DNA from: Roseibacillus persicicus | GTDB lineage: Bacteria; Verrucomicrobiota; Verrucomicrobiia; Verrucomicrobiales; Akkermansiaceae | NCBI RefSeq assembly: GCF_014651675.1 | Contig: NZ_BMXI01000013.1 | Location: 136,849-200,848, forward strand | DNA: 64,000 nt | Reading direction: 5' to 3' | Shown here: piece by piece, positions 18,831 to 28,069 of the stretch | How positions within the stretch are numbered: position 1 is the stretch's first letter | Layout of the letters: each line of letters starts with the position of its first letter | Notes under the pieces: generated by a model | What the model saw: the letters and a program-made list of their open reading frames with translations, nothing else | Databases searched by the model: none | What the model was told of the DNA's origin: nothing | Program-made: the position numbers and the translations under genes

Positions 18831-19430
18831 CTACCACTGGCCGCTGGCGTCGAAGCGGACGACGCCGTCCACGATGCCACGGGCCAGTTGGTCGCGGTAT
18901 GTGCCCTTCATGACCTTGGCGCACTCGCCACTATGGCTGAGGAATCCGCCTTCCACGAGAATTGCAGGAAGGGTGTTGTGGCGAAGAACGTAATAGCGGG
19001 CAAACTTGACTCCGCGATTGGCTGCTCGGGTGTTGCTGAGCATTCCGTTGTGGCAGGCATTGGCCAAGCCCTTGCTTTGGGCGGAGTAGTAGAACGTTTC
19101 CACGCCCTCAACGTGCTTTTTCCAAGTCGAGTTGTAATGAACGCTGATGAAGATGGCGCCGGGATAGCGGTTGGCGATGGCGGCGCGTTGGGACAAGGGG
19201 ACGAAGGTGTCGTTGTTCCGGATCATCACGGTGCGGTAACCTTTTTTCTTGAGGTAATACTCCAGACGCATCGCGGTATCGAGCGCGAGATGCTTTTCGT
19301 AGACCTTCCCAAGGTGACCTCCGATGTCGCGCCCGCCGTGGCCTGCATCAATGATGACGGTCTTGCCACTGAGGATGCTGAGGAGACTGGAAGCCAAGAG
19401 GATGGCGATAGCGCGAGCAAAAGCATTCAT
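18831..19430 (-). CDS. N-acetylmuramoyl-L-alanine amidase (Amidase_3 family)
   Basis: Zinc amidase that cuts the bond between N-acetylmuramic acid and L-alanine in peptidoglycan. The 199-residue protein has a short signal peptide (AIAILLASSLLSILSG, residues 8-22) followed directly by the catalytic domain, with no cell-wall-binding or AMIN domain. Visible zinc ligands are His31 (DAGHGG), Glu45 (YEKH) and His98 (ISVHYNS); the catalytic Glu is Glu160 (LVEGGFLSH). This matches the AmiC/CwlM layout at near-minimal length. The AT-rich stretch 19431-19495 upstream may hold its promoter, although the exported protein gene at 19496-20362 lies just upstream on the same strand. Confidence 0.9.
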   Translation of the reverse strand: MNAFARAIAILLASSLLSILSGKTVIIDAGHGGRDIGGHLGKVYEKHLALDTAMRLEYYLKKKGYRTVMIRNNDTFVPLSQRAAIANRYPGAIFISVHYNSTWKKHVEGVETFYYSAQSKGLANACHNGMLSNTRAANRGVKFARYYVLRHNTLPAILVEGGFLSHSGECAKVMKGTYRDQLARGIVDGVVRFDASGQW

Positions 19431-19495
19431 AAAATCATTAACATTTGTTAAAAATTAGCAAAAACTAACCGACTAGGCAATTTAATTTTAAAAAC

Positions 19496-20362
19496 TTAGT
19501 CAAACAAAAGGGATGGCCGTTCAGATATTTTTCGAATTTTTGCTTTGCGAGCTTTCTGTGCGTCGGGGTCGAAGACCATGCCGCCAGCGACTTTGACCTC
19601 GCCGTTGGCAAAGGCAGTGAGTCTGGGATCTCCGCTGGGGCCGCGCTTATAGATTGTGCGTTTGACGACCTTGCCGGTGGAATCGATCAGGACGTGAACA
19701 TAGCGATCCGGGGCTCCCAGGTAGAGAACGTTGAGCTTGCCAGCTCGGTCCACGGTGGCCTCCGGGGCTTTGTTCTGCAGAAGTTCTCCGATGGGGTAAG
19801 TGAGCACCACGCGCCGCTCGTCAACCAGCTCCGCTTGGAAATAGAGATACGAGGTGCGACCAGGGGCGAAAGAGATGAGGCGGTAGTCGCGGGCCTTGCC
19901 TCCCAGGCCAACCCGTTGTTCGTAAACGGTACGGCCTCGCGTGATATCGAAGGTTTTGCGGGGAGACTGGAAAGCCTCGCCGGTAGGCAGAGTCACGACG
20001 GTGTAGACCGTGTATTTGCCAAAGGAGTGAAGAGGGAAGAGGGAGTTCAGGTCGATTTGCTTGGCGACCGCGCGACCGACCGGGACCTTGGCTGCCTGGA
20101 AAGCCATGGGCTTGTAGGGAGCGACGGGATTGCCCCGTTGGTCGGAGATGACGACATTGAGCCACGATTTGCGGCTATCGCCATGGAGGAGGAGTTCCCG
20201 TCCGGCCCGGTTGGTCAATTGAATGGACAGCGGGATGGGCTCATGGGGAATGAACTGTCGACGACCAATCTGGAGGTCGACATCTAACTGACCGAAGGAC
20301 TCTCCTTGGCTGGCCAAAAGGAGCAGGGCGATACCGAGAAGGCGATGGATGATCGTTTTCAG
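19496..20362 (-). CDS. Exported protein of unknown function (CTG start likely)
   Basis: About 288 residues from the proposed CTG at 20362. The shortest conventional start is a TTG at 20317, which would delete the signal peptide. In frame upstream of that TTG the sequence reads MKTIIHRLLGIALLLLASQG (with CTG as Met), a well-formed signal peptide, and GGGA lies just before the CTG. No in-frame ATG, GTG or TTG gives this leader. The mature protein starts with a beta-rich domain (DVDLQIGRRQFIPHEPIPLSIQLTN type, residues about 25-130) typical of Ig-like or macroglobulin-like exported proteins, followed by a second region ending in a basic segment (QKARKAKIRKIS). No family is recognised. It lies 57 bases downstream of the pseudokinase/FGE gene and may be in its operon. 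Confidence 0.65.
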   Translation of the reverse strand: MKTIIHRLLGIALLLLASQGESFGQLDVDLQIGRRQFIPHEPIPLSIQLTNRAGRELLLHGDSRKSWLNVVISDQRGNPVAPYKPMAFQAAKVPVGRAVAKQIDLNSLFPLHSFGKYTVYTVVTLPTGEAFQSPRKTFDITRGRTVYEQRVGLGGKARDYRLISFAPGRTSYLYFQAELVDERRVVLTYPIGELLQNKAPEATVDRAGKLNVLYLGAPDRYVHVLIDSTGKVVKRTIYKRGPSGDPRLTAFANGEVKVAGGMVFDPDAQKARKAKIRKISERPSLLFD

Positions 20363-20419
20363 AGTCCCTATGAAAGAAAAAATAGGGCCACCCGCAAGAG
20401 AAAGTCTTGTTCCCCGACT

Positions 20420-21874
20420 TTATTGTTCCACAGCATAGGCTACTCGGAAACCGAGGTCGTCCCGGCGGAGGGTGGGGCTTTCCAGCCATTCGCGGGTCAG
20501 GGCGCCTTTGCTAGCCTTCTTGAAAGAGCCTCCCAAGGCTACCGGTTTGGGCGAGCTGATAGGGAAAGCGGGATCCTTTGAGAACTTGCCGGCCCACTCG
20601 GTGACATTGCCTTTGAGCCCGTAGATCTTTTCGCCCGGTCCGCCCACTGGTCCCCAAGAGGACTTCTGGCCGGTCGCGGCAATCAGTGAGGAGGAAGCAG
20701 CCCACCAGTCTTGCTCGGTAGGGAGGTGGCCACCTTTCCATTTGGCATAGGCGCCGGCGTCCCACCAATCGACGCCAAAGACGGGGCATTCGAGACAAAT
20801 CCTGCGGCCTTCCCAGGTACCCCGTGAACGGGCCTTGGGGTAATAGCTATTCCAGTCGTGGGGGCGGATCGAGGTTTTGTCGTCGGGCCGTCCGGGGAGC
20901 CAGAGATCGCTGCGTTGGCTGAAGGTCATCATCTGCCATGCGACCATGAATTCAGCGTATTCTCCGATGGTGACTTCGGTGGCGTCGATTCGGAACGGGG
21001 ACAGTTCCACCAAGCCTCCATTGGGGCGGGGATAACGTCCAGCGGGCACGGTGACCACGAGGCCAGTTTCCACCTTTGGGCTGCTATCGCGAAAGACGAA
21101 AAAGCCGAGAATGAGGGCGACGAGGCCAAAGATGAGACCCGCAATGGTTACTCCACGGAGGCTTTGGCGGCTTTCCAGAACGGGGGTCGAGCGAGGGGGC
21201 GCAATGGGCGAGGCCTTCAATTGCTCGTGGACCTGCAGGGCCAAGGACTTTGCCTGACTCCATGGAATCGGGGACTGGGTCTCGGTGCCCTTGATATATT
21301 CCAAGAGCGTGGTCATCCGCGTCGCGCCTGGCTGACCAAATTCTATCCGCTCAACCAGAGTGTCCACAAAAGCTCGCCGTGTGGGCATATCATTCGTTTG
21401 CGGGCCGGAGTTCGTTACGTTCGCGATGCGGACGTTGTTGTGGGGCCCGAAGCGAATTTCCTTTGGACCAAAGTCCTCGCGGGCGATTCCACGCTTGTCG
21501 AGGGAACTTAGGGCTCCGGCGACCTGGGCGATGATTTGGGTGACTTCGAGGGGGGTGAGGGGCTGGTGTTCTGCCGCAAGCCGGGCGAGGCTACGCTCGG
21601 GAAGAACCTCTGCGGCGTAGGCGATAAATTCTTCTGCTTGCACCGCCTCATAGACGAGGCCGAATACGCCATCCTCGACCATCGCCTTGACCCGGATGTC
21701 GGCGAGAAATCGTTCAGGGTCGGGACCGAAGTAACAGACGATCTCAACCTCCCTTTTGACGCTAATCTGTTCGCCCAACCAAACTTGTCGATCAACCGCA
21801 GTCTCGATGAGTTGGGTTAGCAGGTAGTCTCCGATTTGGAGACCGGGTTCGAGATGTGGAATGGATTGGCTCAA
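20420..21874 (-). CDS. Pseudokinase-like / transmembrane / FGE-sulfatase domain fusion
   Basis: A 484-residue protein with three parts. Residues about 13-200 resemble a Ser/Thr kinase domain (start GDYLLTQLIETAVDRQVWLGEQ, a divergent glycine loop). The catalytic loop reads IAREDFGPKEIRFG instead of HRDLKPxNIL, and the DFG position reads IANV, so it is probably a pseudokinase. A single membrane helix follows (GVTIAGLIFGLVALILGFFVF, about 238-260). The C-terminal part (about 268-484) is an FGE-sulfatase/SUMF1-like domain: PFRIDATEVTIGEYAEFM, CPVFGVDWWDAGAYAKWKGG, LPTEQDWWAA, GNVTEWAG, ALGGSF and LGFRVA. The two active-site cysteines of true formylglycine-generating enzymes are not evident, so a binding or scaffold role is more likely. 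The start is TTG; there is no in-frame ATG before the kinase-like region. Confidence 0.75.
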   Translation of the reverse strand: MSQSIPHLEPGLQIGDYLLTQLIETAVDRQVWLGEQISVKREVEIVCYFGPDPERFLADIRVKAMVEDGVFGLVYEAVQAEEFIAYAAEVLPERSLARLAAEHQPLTPLEVTQIIAQVAGALSSLDKRGIAREDFGPKEIRFGPHNNVRIANVTNSGPQTNDMPTRRAFVDTLVERIEFGQPGATRMTTLLEYIKGTETQSPIPWSQAKSLALQVHEQLKASPIAPPRSTPVLESRQSLRGVTIAGLIFGLVALILGFFVFRDSSPKVETGLVVTVPAGRYPRPNGGLVELSPFRIDATEVTIGEYAEFMVAWQMMTFSQRSDLWLPGRPDDKTSIRPHDWNSYYPKARSRGTWEGRRICLECPVFGVDWWDAGAYAKWKGGHLPTEQDWWAASSSLIAATGQKSSWGPVGGPGEKIYGLKGNVTEWAGKFSKDPAFPISSPKPVALGGSFKKASKGALTREWLESPTLRRDDLGFRVAYAVEQ

Positions 21875-21974
21875 GGGTAGCAGGAGTCTGGCAAGAGCAG
21901 TTGGTAGACCGCAACTTTCAATTCAGTCCTCAACGTTAAAAAGGGCGAGGAAAGCATTGAACTTCAATTACGTG

Positions 21975-23084
21975 TTAGTCCGACAAGGGAGGGAGAAGCG
22001 GATTTTCGAAGTTGAAATCATCAGGAACGTAATTCTCGGGATAGAAGTAGATTTCTTCTCCCCGAGCTTTGACTTCTTTTGCCAAACGACGTGGGGAAGC
22101 CAGGCGGTCGATGAGAGCGCTCTCGTAAAAGAGCTCCACCACCTGACCGAAATACTTGCGCTGGCCCAGCAAGTGGCGGGCCCCATCGTTCTGGGGGGGG
22201 ATGACGTAGGTGACCCGCAGGAGTTCTTCGCCGTTTTCCTTCCAATCGGTGGGGGGAGTGACCCACTGGGTTTCCATCGTGCTGGTATTCTCATCCCAGA
22301 GGACGGGCTTGCCATCCAGTTCGTCGTATAGATTGACCACCACGCGGAGGGCCCGGTCCAGCTCTTCGGAATTGAGTCCCAGATCGGGAGCGGCGGAGAC
22401 GGGGATGGTCAGGATGACTCTTTCGCCTCCTGCGAAGTCGGTGTCCTCGTAGACCCGGACCCGTCCCAACGCGAATTTGGTGGCCATATCCTCGGGTTGT
22501 TCGATGCCGTCCTTGAGCTTGATGGCGGCGAGGTCGTAGAGGCTGCCGGCCTTGACCGTGCCGAGGGCAAAGACCTGTTGGTAGTAGTCGGCAGCCTTGT
22601 CGTAGAGGCCCATGGTGCTGTAGACCTCGGCAAATTGGTAAAGGACATTGGCGTCGTCGGGTGCGGATTTACTGGCCTCCTCCAGCTTCAACATGGCTCG
22701 CATGGAGTCGCCTGCGATGCGGAGGGAGCGCGATTCCTCCACCAGCCGTTCGACGAGGGGATTGGCGATGGGTGGAGTGCCGAGCTTGAGGTTTTGCACC
22801 GGCTCGAATTCATAATCGAGAGGAGGACCGTCGGGAAGGGCCGCGACTTCAGGCTCCAGGTAAATCGGCTTTTCGACCACCACGGTCTCCTTCTCGGGAG
22901 GCAGGGTGCGGTATTCGATTTTCTCAATGATGCGGGTTTCAGGAACTGCGGCTTCAGTCTCCCCGATGCTCCGTTGGTCGCGTCCGAAGGCCAGTCCCAC
23001 CGCCGCCAGTTCTACGAAGGCGAGGAGTCCTAACACCCAGCAGGAGGTGTGGAATATTCCCATCCGATTTTCTGAGCTTCCCAT
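21975..23084 (-). CDS. Membrane-anchored TPR-repeat protein
   Basis: A 369-residue protein with an N-terminal membrane segment (CWVLGLLAFVELAAVGLAFG, about residues 15-34), a proline- and glutamate-rich linker, and tetratricopeptide repeats at about 110-190 (MLKLEEASKSAPDDANVLYQ, YSTMGLYDKAADYYQQVFA). The C-terminal half (about 205-330) is beta-rich (RVYEDTDFAGGERVILTIPV, VNLYDELDGKPVLWDENTS), a pattern seen in verrucomicrobial TPR proteins of unknown role. It starts four bases after the stop of the upstream membrane/peroxiredoxin-like gene, so the two are probably translated from one transcript. The function is unknown. Confidence 0.7.
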   Translation of the reverse strand: MGSSENRMGIFHTSCWVLGLLAFVELAAVGLAFGRDQRSIGETEAAVPETRIIEKIEYRTLPPEKETVVVEKPIYLEPEVAALPDGPPLDYEFEPVQNLKLGTPPIANPLVERLVEESRSLRIAGDSMRAMLKLEEASKSAPDDANVLYQFAEVYSTMGLYDKAADYYQQVFALGTVKAGSLYDLAAIKLKDGIEQPEDMATKFALGRVRVYEDTDFAGGERVILTIPVSAAPDLGLNSEELDRALRVVVNLYDELDGKPVLWDENTSTMETQWVTPPTDWKENGEELLRVTYVIPPQNDGARHLLGQRKYFGQVVELFYESALIDRLASPRRLAKEVKARGEEIYFYPENYVPDDFNFENPLLPPLSD

Positions 23085-23088
23085 GAAC

Positions 23089-24093
23089 TCATATCACTAC
23101 CCGATTTGGACCCGATTCGTCAATCCTACTCCCGTCGGCTTTGGATTGGTTGAACAGCTTGGGCAAGTCTGGAAGGTCTGAGGCTGTGCGAGCAGGTTGG
23201 GCGGACCGAATGGCTCCATCCCGATAGAGAAAGGCACCCGGCATCTGCAATCCGTCGCCTGCCAGGTGGCCGACTCCGCAGCCCTTGAAGAGGGAGAGTG
23301 CTCCGCGCAGCCAGACGCGGGGTCCAAAGAGCTCGAAGAGCCCGCCCTTGCCCAAGCCAAAGGCGCGGTAAAGTTCGCAGTTGGGATCAGCGATGCGGGG
23401 GATGGGGCTGGATTGGGCGCTGGCGAGGTAGTCTTGTTCGTCTCCGTGCTGCAGCATGTGGACGAGGACGAGACGGGCGTTGTTCGCTTCCGCTTCGGCT
23501 TTGAGATCCTGCAGGCCCCGAAGAATCTGGCGAGTGAAGGTGCAGCCGAAGTGCCGCAGAAAGACCAAAACGACGGTCTGCTCTTTGGAAGCTTCGGCGA
23601 GGGTTTCGCCTGTCGAGAGTTGATACACCTCGGCTGCTTCTTCGGTGGTGTAGGGTTCTTCCCGAGTGATTGGTTTGCCTACTTTGGCTTGTGCTGTTTT
23701 CCAAAGAATCGCCGCAAAGGGCAGCCACCAAATCAGATCATTGGTGATGATGATCCAAGCCGAGGAAAGAGGCAGGGCTCCCACGTAGATGGCCTTGGCA
23801 AACCCAAGCGGGCCCAGGATTTTTCCCAAAAGACCAACCAGAACGATAGGCCAGTGCCGGATTGGGTTACTGGCGGCAATCAAGTAGCCGATTCCGAACA
23901 CCCCCACAATCATGCCTACCGACTGCCACAGTTCGGGATATCTGGAGCGTTCCATCCCCGACCAGTCGAACCAGAGATGCGGCCAGCAAATGGTCCAAAG
24001 CCCGAATGCGAGATTGTAGATGCCAGCCGCCACGAGGGTGACCGTCATCCAGCGGGGAAAGCTGCAGTCGCGATTGGCGCAGAGTGTTGGCAT
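23089..24093 (-). CDS. Four-helix membrane domain fused to peroxiredoxin-like (AhpC/TSA_2) domain
   Basis: The N-terminal part has about four hydrophobic helices (TVTLVAAGIYNLAFGLWTI, SVGMIVGVFGIGYLIAA, WPIVLVGLLGKILGPLGFAK, WIIITNDLIWWLPFAAILWK). The C-terminal part is thioredoxin-fold: EQTVVLVFLRHFGCTFTRQI with a single redox Cys in a CxxT motif, LVLVHMLQHGDEQDYLAS and the conserved late segment LQMPGAFLYRDGAI. This matches the AhpC/TSA_2 (peroxiredoxin-like 2, SelL-related) family, whose other members carry CxxC or UxxU at this place. I chose the ATG at 24093; the frame stays open to a TTG at 24126, which would add 11 residues (two of them Cys). The likely role is thiol redox chemistry at the membrane; the substrate is unknown. 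Confidence 0.7.
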   Translation of the reverse strand: MPTLCANRDCSFPRWMTVTLVAAGIYNLAFGLWTICWPHLWFDWSGMERSRYPELWQSVGMIVGVFGIGYLIAASNPIRHWPIVLVGLLGKILGPLGFAKAIYVGALPLSSAWIIITNDLIWWLPFAAILWKTAQAKVGKPITREEPYTTEEAAEVYQLSTGETLAEASKEQTVVLVFLRHFGCTFTRQILRGLQDLKAEAEANNARLVLVHMLQHGDEQDYLASAQSSPIPRIADPNCELYRAFGLGKGGLFELFGPRVWLRGALSLFKGCGVGHLAGDGLQMPGAFLYRDGAIRSAQPARTASDLPDLPKLFNQSKADGSRIDESGPNRVVI

Positions 24094-24156
24094 GGAGCAG
24101 AATCGCTCTCTTTTGCAATTTAGCAAGAAGGAGGTCCTTCTTCGTCCTCGCGGCCT

Positions 24157-24891
24157 CTATTGGTCTCGGTAGGCCTTGGGAGTGATCCCGACCGAACGCT
24201 TGAACTGCCGCGTAAATGAGCTCTGGTCGCCGAAGCCACAGGCGAGAGCGATCTCACTGAGGGGCAGATTGGTGTAGGTGAGTTGGTGTCGGGCAGACTC
24301 GATGCGGGAACGCATGATATACTGCCGGGGGGAGATTCCGAAAAGGCGCTTGATGCGTTGCTTGATTTGAAAGGCAGAAAGACGGGTTGCCCGTTCCAGG
24401 TCGCCCAAGGTGAGGGGCTCGTCCAGATGGTCGCGGATATGGCTCAGGACCTTGGAAAGTCCTTCCAAGCTTTCGACATCATCGGGGGTGGAGTTCACGT
24501 CGCGGGAGATTCCGGATAGGCCGATGACGTCCCCGGATTGGCCTCGCAGGGCTTTCTTCCAGGTCAGACACCATCCGCTCTCCCCCCCCGGGTAGAGGTG
24601 GAGCTCGAGGCGGTTGGTGATGTCGGGCTCGCCTTGGATCAGGGCGAGGTCCTGGCGGGTGTAGTCTTCACCCAGCGGGGCGGGAAAGACCTCGGCGGCA
24701 GTCTTGCCGATCAGGTCCTTCTTGGATGCGGCCCCACAACGGCGCACGAGGGTCTCGTTAACGGCGACATAACGTCCCGAAAGATCCTTCACAAAGTAGA
24801 CCGTATCGGCCACTTCATCGAAGAGCTCGTCCCCCCAGTGGGGATGGCTCATTTGGGCAAAGAATTGCTGCTGGAAGGGGGAGGGGCTCAA
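24157..24891 (-). CDS. AraC-family transcriptional regulator with PAS sensor domain
   Basis: A 244-residue regulator. The N-terminal half is a PAS domain (FDEVADTVYFVKDLSGRYVA through GLSGISRDV, residues about 24-130) that could sense a small ligand or redox state. The C-terminal half is an AraC/XylS DNA-binding domain with two helix-turn-helix units, LGDLERATRLSAFQIKQRIK and the signature IALACGFGDQSSFTRQFKR followed by GITPKAYR. The TTG at 24891 was kept, but an ATG at 24852 gives 231 residues with both domains intact and may be the true start. It lies between the ferredoxin and the peroxiredoxin-like fusion on the same strand; the target genes are not evident from sequence. Confidence 0.85.
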   Translation of the reverse strand: MSPSPFQQQFFAQMSHPHWGDELFDEVADTVYFVKDLSGRYVAVNETLVRRCGAASKKDLIGKTAAEVFPAPLGEDYTRQDLALIQGEPDITNRLELHLYPGGESGWCLTWKKALRGQSGDVIGLSGISRDVNSTPDDVESLEGLSKVLSHIRDHLDEPLTLGDLERATRLSAFQIKQRIKRLFGISPRQYIMRSRIESARHQLTYTNLPLSEIALACGFGDQSSFTRQFKRSVGITPKAYRDQ

Positions 24892-24948
24892 CCTGGCTAG
24901 TATGCCTTCTGCGTGCGGGACAAGAAAAGCTTTTCTCGAGGGAGGCCC

Positions 24949-25290
24949 TTAGCATTCCGGACGCTCGATGATGAGGTCTTCTACTAGGCGACCCTCTAAC
25001 AGATGCTCCTGAATAATGCGCTCCAGATTCTCCACCGTGCAGTGGCGATACCAGATCCCTTCCGGATAGACTACCGCGATGGGGCCGTCCACGCAGGCCC
25101 GCAGACAATCCGCCTTGCTGCGCTGGATACGGTGACCCGGGGATTGGAGACCCAGTTCTGCCAGACGCTTTTTTAGAAAATTCCAAGCGGGCTCGCCGAC
25201 TTCCGGCTGGCAGCACTTCGCCTTGGTGGGCAATGCGCAGAGGAAGATGTGGCGCTCCTTGGGTTCAGTTGAGGTGTTAGTCCCACTCAT
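24949..25290 (-). CDS. Thioredoxin-like (2Fe-2S) ferredoxin
   Basis: A 113-residue thioredoxin-fold 2Fe-2S ferredoxin. It begins the fold with [19 protein letters not shown] and continues with [33 protein letters not shown] and [18 protein letters not shown], matching the ferredoxin family also found in cyanobacteria and other phyla. Cluster ligands are expected among Cys18, the CC pair and the DCLRAC cysteines. The ATG overlaps the end of the upstream glucosidase gene by 14 bases, so the two are probably co-translated, although the metabolic link is unclear. The redox partner is unknown. Confidence 0.85.
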   Translation of the reverse strand: MSGTNTSTEPKERHIFLCALPTKAKCCQPEVGEPAWNFLKKRLAELGLQSPGHRIQRSKADCLRACVDGPIAVVYPEGIWYRHCTVENLERIIQEHLLEGRLVEDLIIERPEC

Positions 25291-27964
25291 TGTTTTCCGA
25301 AGTCAATTTCTCGCGGCGCTCGCGAACCAGCCGCACCACCAGCGCGGTCCAGCCGGTCTGGTGGGAGGCTCCAAGCCCCTCGCCAGTTTCGCCATGGAAG
25401 TATTCGTGGAAGAGGACAAGATCTTTCCAGTGATCGACTTCGCCATAACGGTGGGCCTCGCCGAAGCAGGGGCGGTTGCCGTTCTCATCGGGAACGAAGA
25501 GGGAAATCAATCGATCGCAAAGGTCGATGGCGACTTCGCGGAGGTTGGCAATGTTGCCCGAGCCGGTGGGATACTCCACCTTCAAGGTGTCTCCATAGTA
25601 GTAGTGGTAGCGCTCCAGAGCCTCGATGATGAGGAAGTTGGTGGGGAACCAGATGGGGCCGCGCCAGTTGGAATTGCCCCCGAACATCGCGGTGTCGGAT
25701 TCTCCCGGGACGTAGCTCACGGTGTTGCTCTGTCCATCGTGGGAAAAGACGAAAGGCTTGTCGCCATGGGCTTTGCTCAGGGAGCGGATGCCGTAATCAG
25801 AGAGAAACTCATTGGGATCCAGCAGGCGCGACAAGGTCTTGATGAAGCGGTCCTCCGGTGGGATGGCCAACAGCACGCGGCCGGGATTCTTTTGTCCGAC
25901 GGCCTTGCGGACATTGATGTATTTGAGGAGCTCGGGGCGATTGGCAAGGAACCAGTCCATGCGCTTGCGGAAGCCCGGCAGACTGTCGATGGTCTTCTGC
26001 TTGATCACGGTAACCGCAATCATGGGGAGGAGTCCGACCAGCGAGCGGATCTTCAGGGGAATGGGCTTGTCTTGTCCGACGATGAGATTGTCGTAGTAGA
26101 AGCCGTCCTCCTCGTCCCAAAGGCCATTGCCACCCAGGGAATTCATGGCGTCGGTGATGCTGATAAAGTGCTCCAGAAACTTCGAGGCAATGTCCTCGTA
26201 GGGCGGCCGGGTAGGGGCGAGTTCCAGCGCGATGGATAGCATCGTCAGGCAATAGGAACCCATCCACGCGGTTCCATCGGCCTGGTGCAGGATCGATCCG
26301 CTGGGAAGACAATGGGAGCGATCAAAGACCCCGATATTATCCAAGCCCAGGAAGCCTCCGCCGAAGACGTGACGCCCTTCCACATCCTTGCGGTTGACCC
26401 ACCAGGTGAAGTTCACGAGAAGCTTCTGGAAACAGCGTTCCAAAAAGTCCAGGTCGCGGTGCCCCTTGGCATCAGCGATCTTATAGACCCGCCAGACAGC
26501 CCAGGCATGGACCGGTGGGTTGACGTCGGAGAAGTTCCACTCGTAAGCCGGCAGCTGTCCGTTGGGGTGCATATACCACTCGCGCAGAAGGAGCAGGAGC
26601 TGATGCTTGGCAAAGGAGGGATCGACTGCCGCAAACGGGATCATGTGGAAGGCCGTGTCCCAGGCCGCGAACCAGGGATACTCCCACTTGTCGGGCATCG
26701 AGAGGATATCGCGTGCGAAGAAATGCTGCCAATCCGAGTTCCGGCCCTTGAGCCGCTCCCGGGGAGGGGGAGGCCCATCCCGATCACCCTCGAGCCAGTC
26801 CTTGATCACGTAGTAGAAGAATTGCTTGGTCCACAGGAGGCCGGCGTAGCCTTGGCGGCAGATGAGCTCTTCCGCGTGGGAGAGATTGTCCGGGATGATG
26901 GCTTGATAGAAGTCGTTGGCTTCCGCCAGGCGTTCGGCAAAGGTCTCCTCGAATTGATCCAAACCCGCGAGCCCGTTGTCCTCGCCCTCCTCGTGCAAGC
27001 GACAGCAGATCGTCACACTTTCCCCGGGGGGTATCATTAGCTTGAAGTGAGCGGCGGCCTTGGTCCCTTTCTCGCTCGGGTTGACCACCGTTTCCAACCC
27101 CTCAATGAGGTAGCGATGAAAGGCGTCTTTGACGTAAGGGCTGGGTCCCTTGGTCTTGAAGATGCGTGGGTAGTTCGTCTCGTTCTCGGTGAAAAGCCAA
27201 GGCACCGGACCTTTCGTCTCGGCGGATGTCTCAGCGAAGAAGCGGAAGGTGCCCAGTAGGTCGTGGTCGGCAATGAGGCCGTCCTTCTCGCGTTGGATGA
27301 GTGGTTTGTGGCGGGGTTCCTCGTATTCGTTGCCCCACTTCCAAGTGTTGCGGAACCACAGTTGGGGCAGCACATGGATCTCGGAAGCTTCGGGACCATG
27401 GTTGGTTACGGTGATGCGCCAGAGAATGTCTTGTGGCGAGCGTTTCGCGACCTCTTGCACCACGTCGAAGTAGCGCCCGTCGTTGAAGATTCCCGTATCG
27501 GCGAGTTCCAGCTCCCCCTCATTCCGGCTGCGACTCTTGTTTTCATCGCGGAGCTGAATGTAGGGAAACTTGGCCTGGGGGTATTTATAGAGAGCCTTGG
27601 TGTAGGAGTGGGTGGGGGTCGAGTCGAGGTAGTAGTAGCACTCCTTCACATCCTCCCCATGGTTTCCTTCCGGACCAGCGAGACCGAAAAGCCGTTCCTT
27701 CAGGATGTCGTCCTGCCCGTTCCAGAGAGCAGGTGCGAAGCACAGACGGCACTGTCGGTCGGACCATCCCTGCAGTCCGTCTTCGCCCCAGCGGTAGGCC
27801 CGGCTCCGTGCGTGATCGTGAGGAAAAGCGGACCAGCTGTCCCCATTGGCGGAGTAGTCCTCCCGGACCGTACCCCATTGGCGTTCACTGAGGTAGGGGC
27901 CCCACCGCCGCCAGTTCTTTTCACGTGCCTCGTCTTCCGCCAGCCGCTTCTTCTCGATTTCCAT
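25277..27964 (-). CDS. Glucosidase, GH63/MGH1-type (alpha/alpha)6 glycoside hydrolase
   Basis: An 895-residue cytoplasmic protein (no signal peptide) of the large 'glucosidase' family related to GH63 and to mannosylglycerate hydrolase. Family features: [52 protein letters not shown] start (residues 20-62), the middle [25 protein letters not shown] with its aromatic/acidic core, [16 protein letters not shown], and [20 protein letters not shown] near the C-terminus, where the catalytic base is expected. Its length is normal for the family. Likely substrates are alpha-glucosides or mannosyl/glucosylglycerate-type compatible solutes; this is inference. It is the first gene of the minus-strand run and is divergent from the MlaD gene, separated by 105 bases. 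Confidence 0.85.
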   Translation of the reverse strand: MEIEKKRLAEDEAREKNWRRWGPYLSERQWGTVREDYSANGDSWSAFPHDHARSRAYRWGEDGLQGWSDRQCRLCFAPALWNGQDDILKERLFGLAGPEGNHGEDVKECYYYLDSTPTHSYTKALYKYPQAKFPYIQLRDENKSRSRNEGELELADTGIFNDGRYFDVVQEVAKRSPQDILWRITVTNHGPEASEIHVLPQLWFRNTWKWGNEYEEPRHKPLIQREKDGLIADHDLLGTFRFFAETSAETKGPVPWLFTENETNYPRIFKTKGPSPYVKDAFHRYLIEGLETVVNPSEKGTKAAAHFKLMIPPGESVTICCRLHEEGEDNGLAGLDQFEETFAERLAEANDFYQAIIPDNLSHAEELICRQGYAGLLWTKQFFYYVIKDWLEGDRDGPPPPRERLKGRNSDWQHFFARDILSMPDKWEYPWFAAWDTAFHMIPFAAVDPSFAKHQLLLLLREWYMHPNGQLPAYEWNFSDVNPPVHAWAVWRVYKIADAKGHRDLDFLERCFQKLLVNFTWWVNRKDVEGRHVFGGGFLGLDNIGVFDRSHCLPSGSILHQADGTAWMGSYCLTMLSIALELAPTRPPYEDIASKFLEHFISITDAMNSLGGNGLWDEEDGFYYDNLIVGQDKPIPLKIRSLVGLLPMIAVTVIKQKTIDSLPGFRKRMDWFLANRPELLKYINVRKAVGQKNPGRVLLAIPPEDRFIKTLSRLLDPNEFLSDYGIRSLSKAHGDKPFVFSHDGQSNTVSYVPGESDTAMFGGNSNWRGPIWFPTNFLIIEALERYHYYYGDTLKVEYPTGSGNIANLREVAIDLCDRLISLFVPDENGNRPCFGEAHRYGEVDHWKDLVLFHEYFHGETGEGLGASHQTGWTALVVRLVRERREKLTSENNEWD

Positions 27965-28069
27965 GCTTGTGGGGAGGGCTTAGCACGAACCGTGCTCAAT
28001 CGCGAGTGATTCGTGGCGAGTTCACCCGCTCCCGTTGACAGCAGCGGAGGCCTGTGAGATCCTCCCCGC

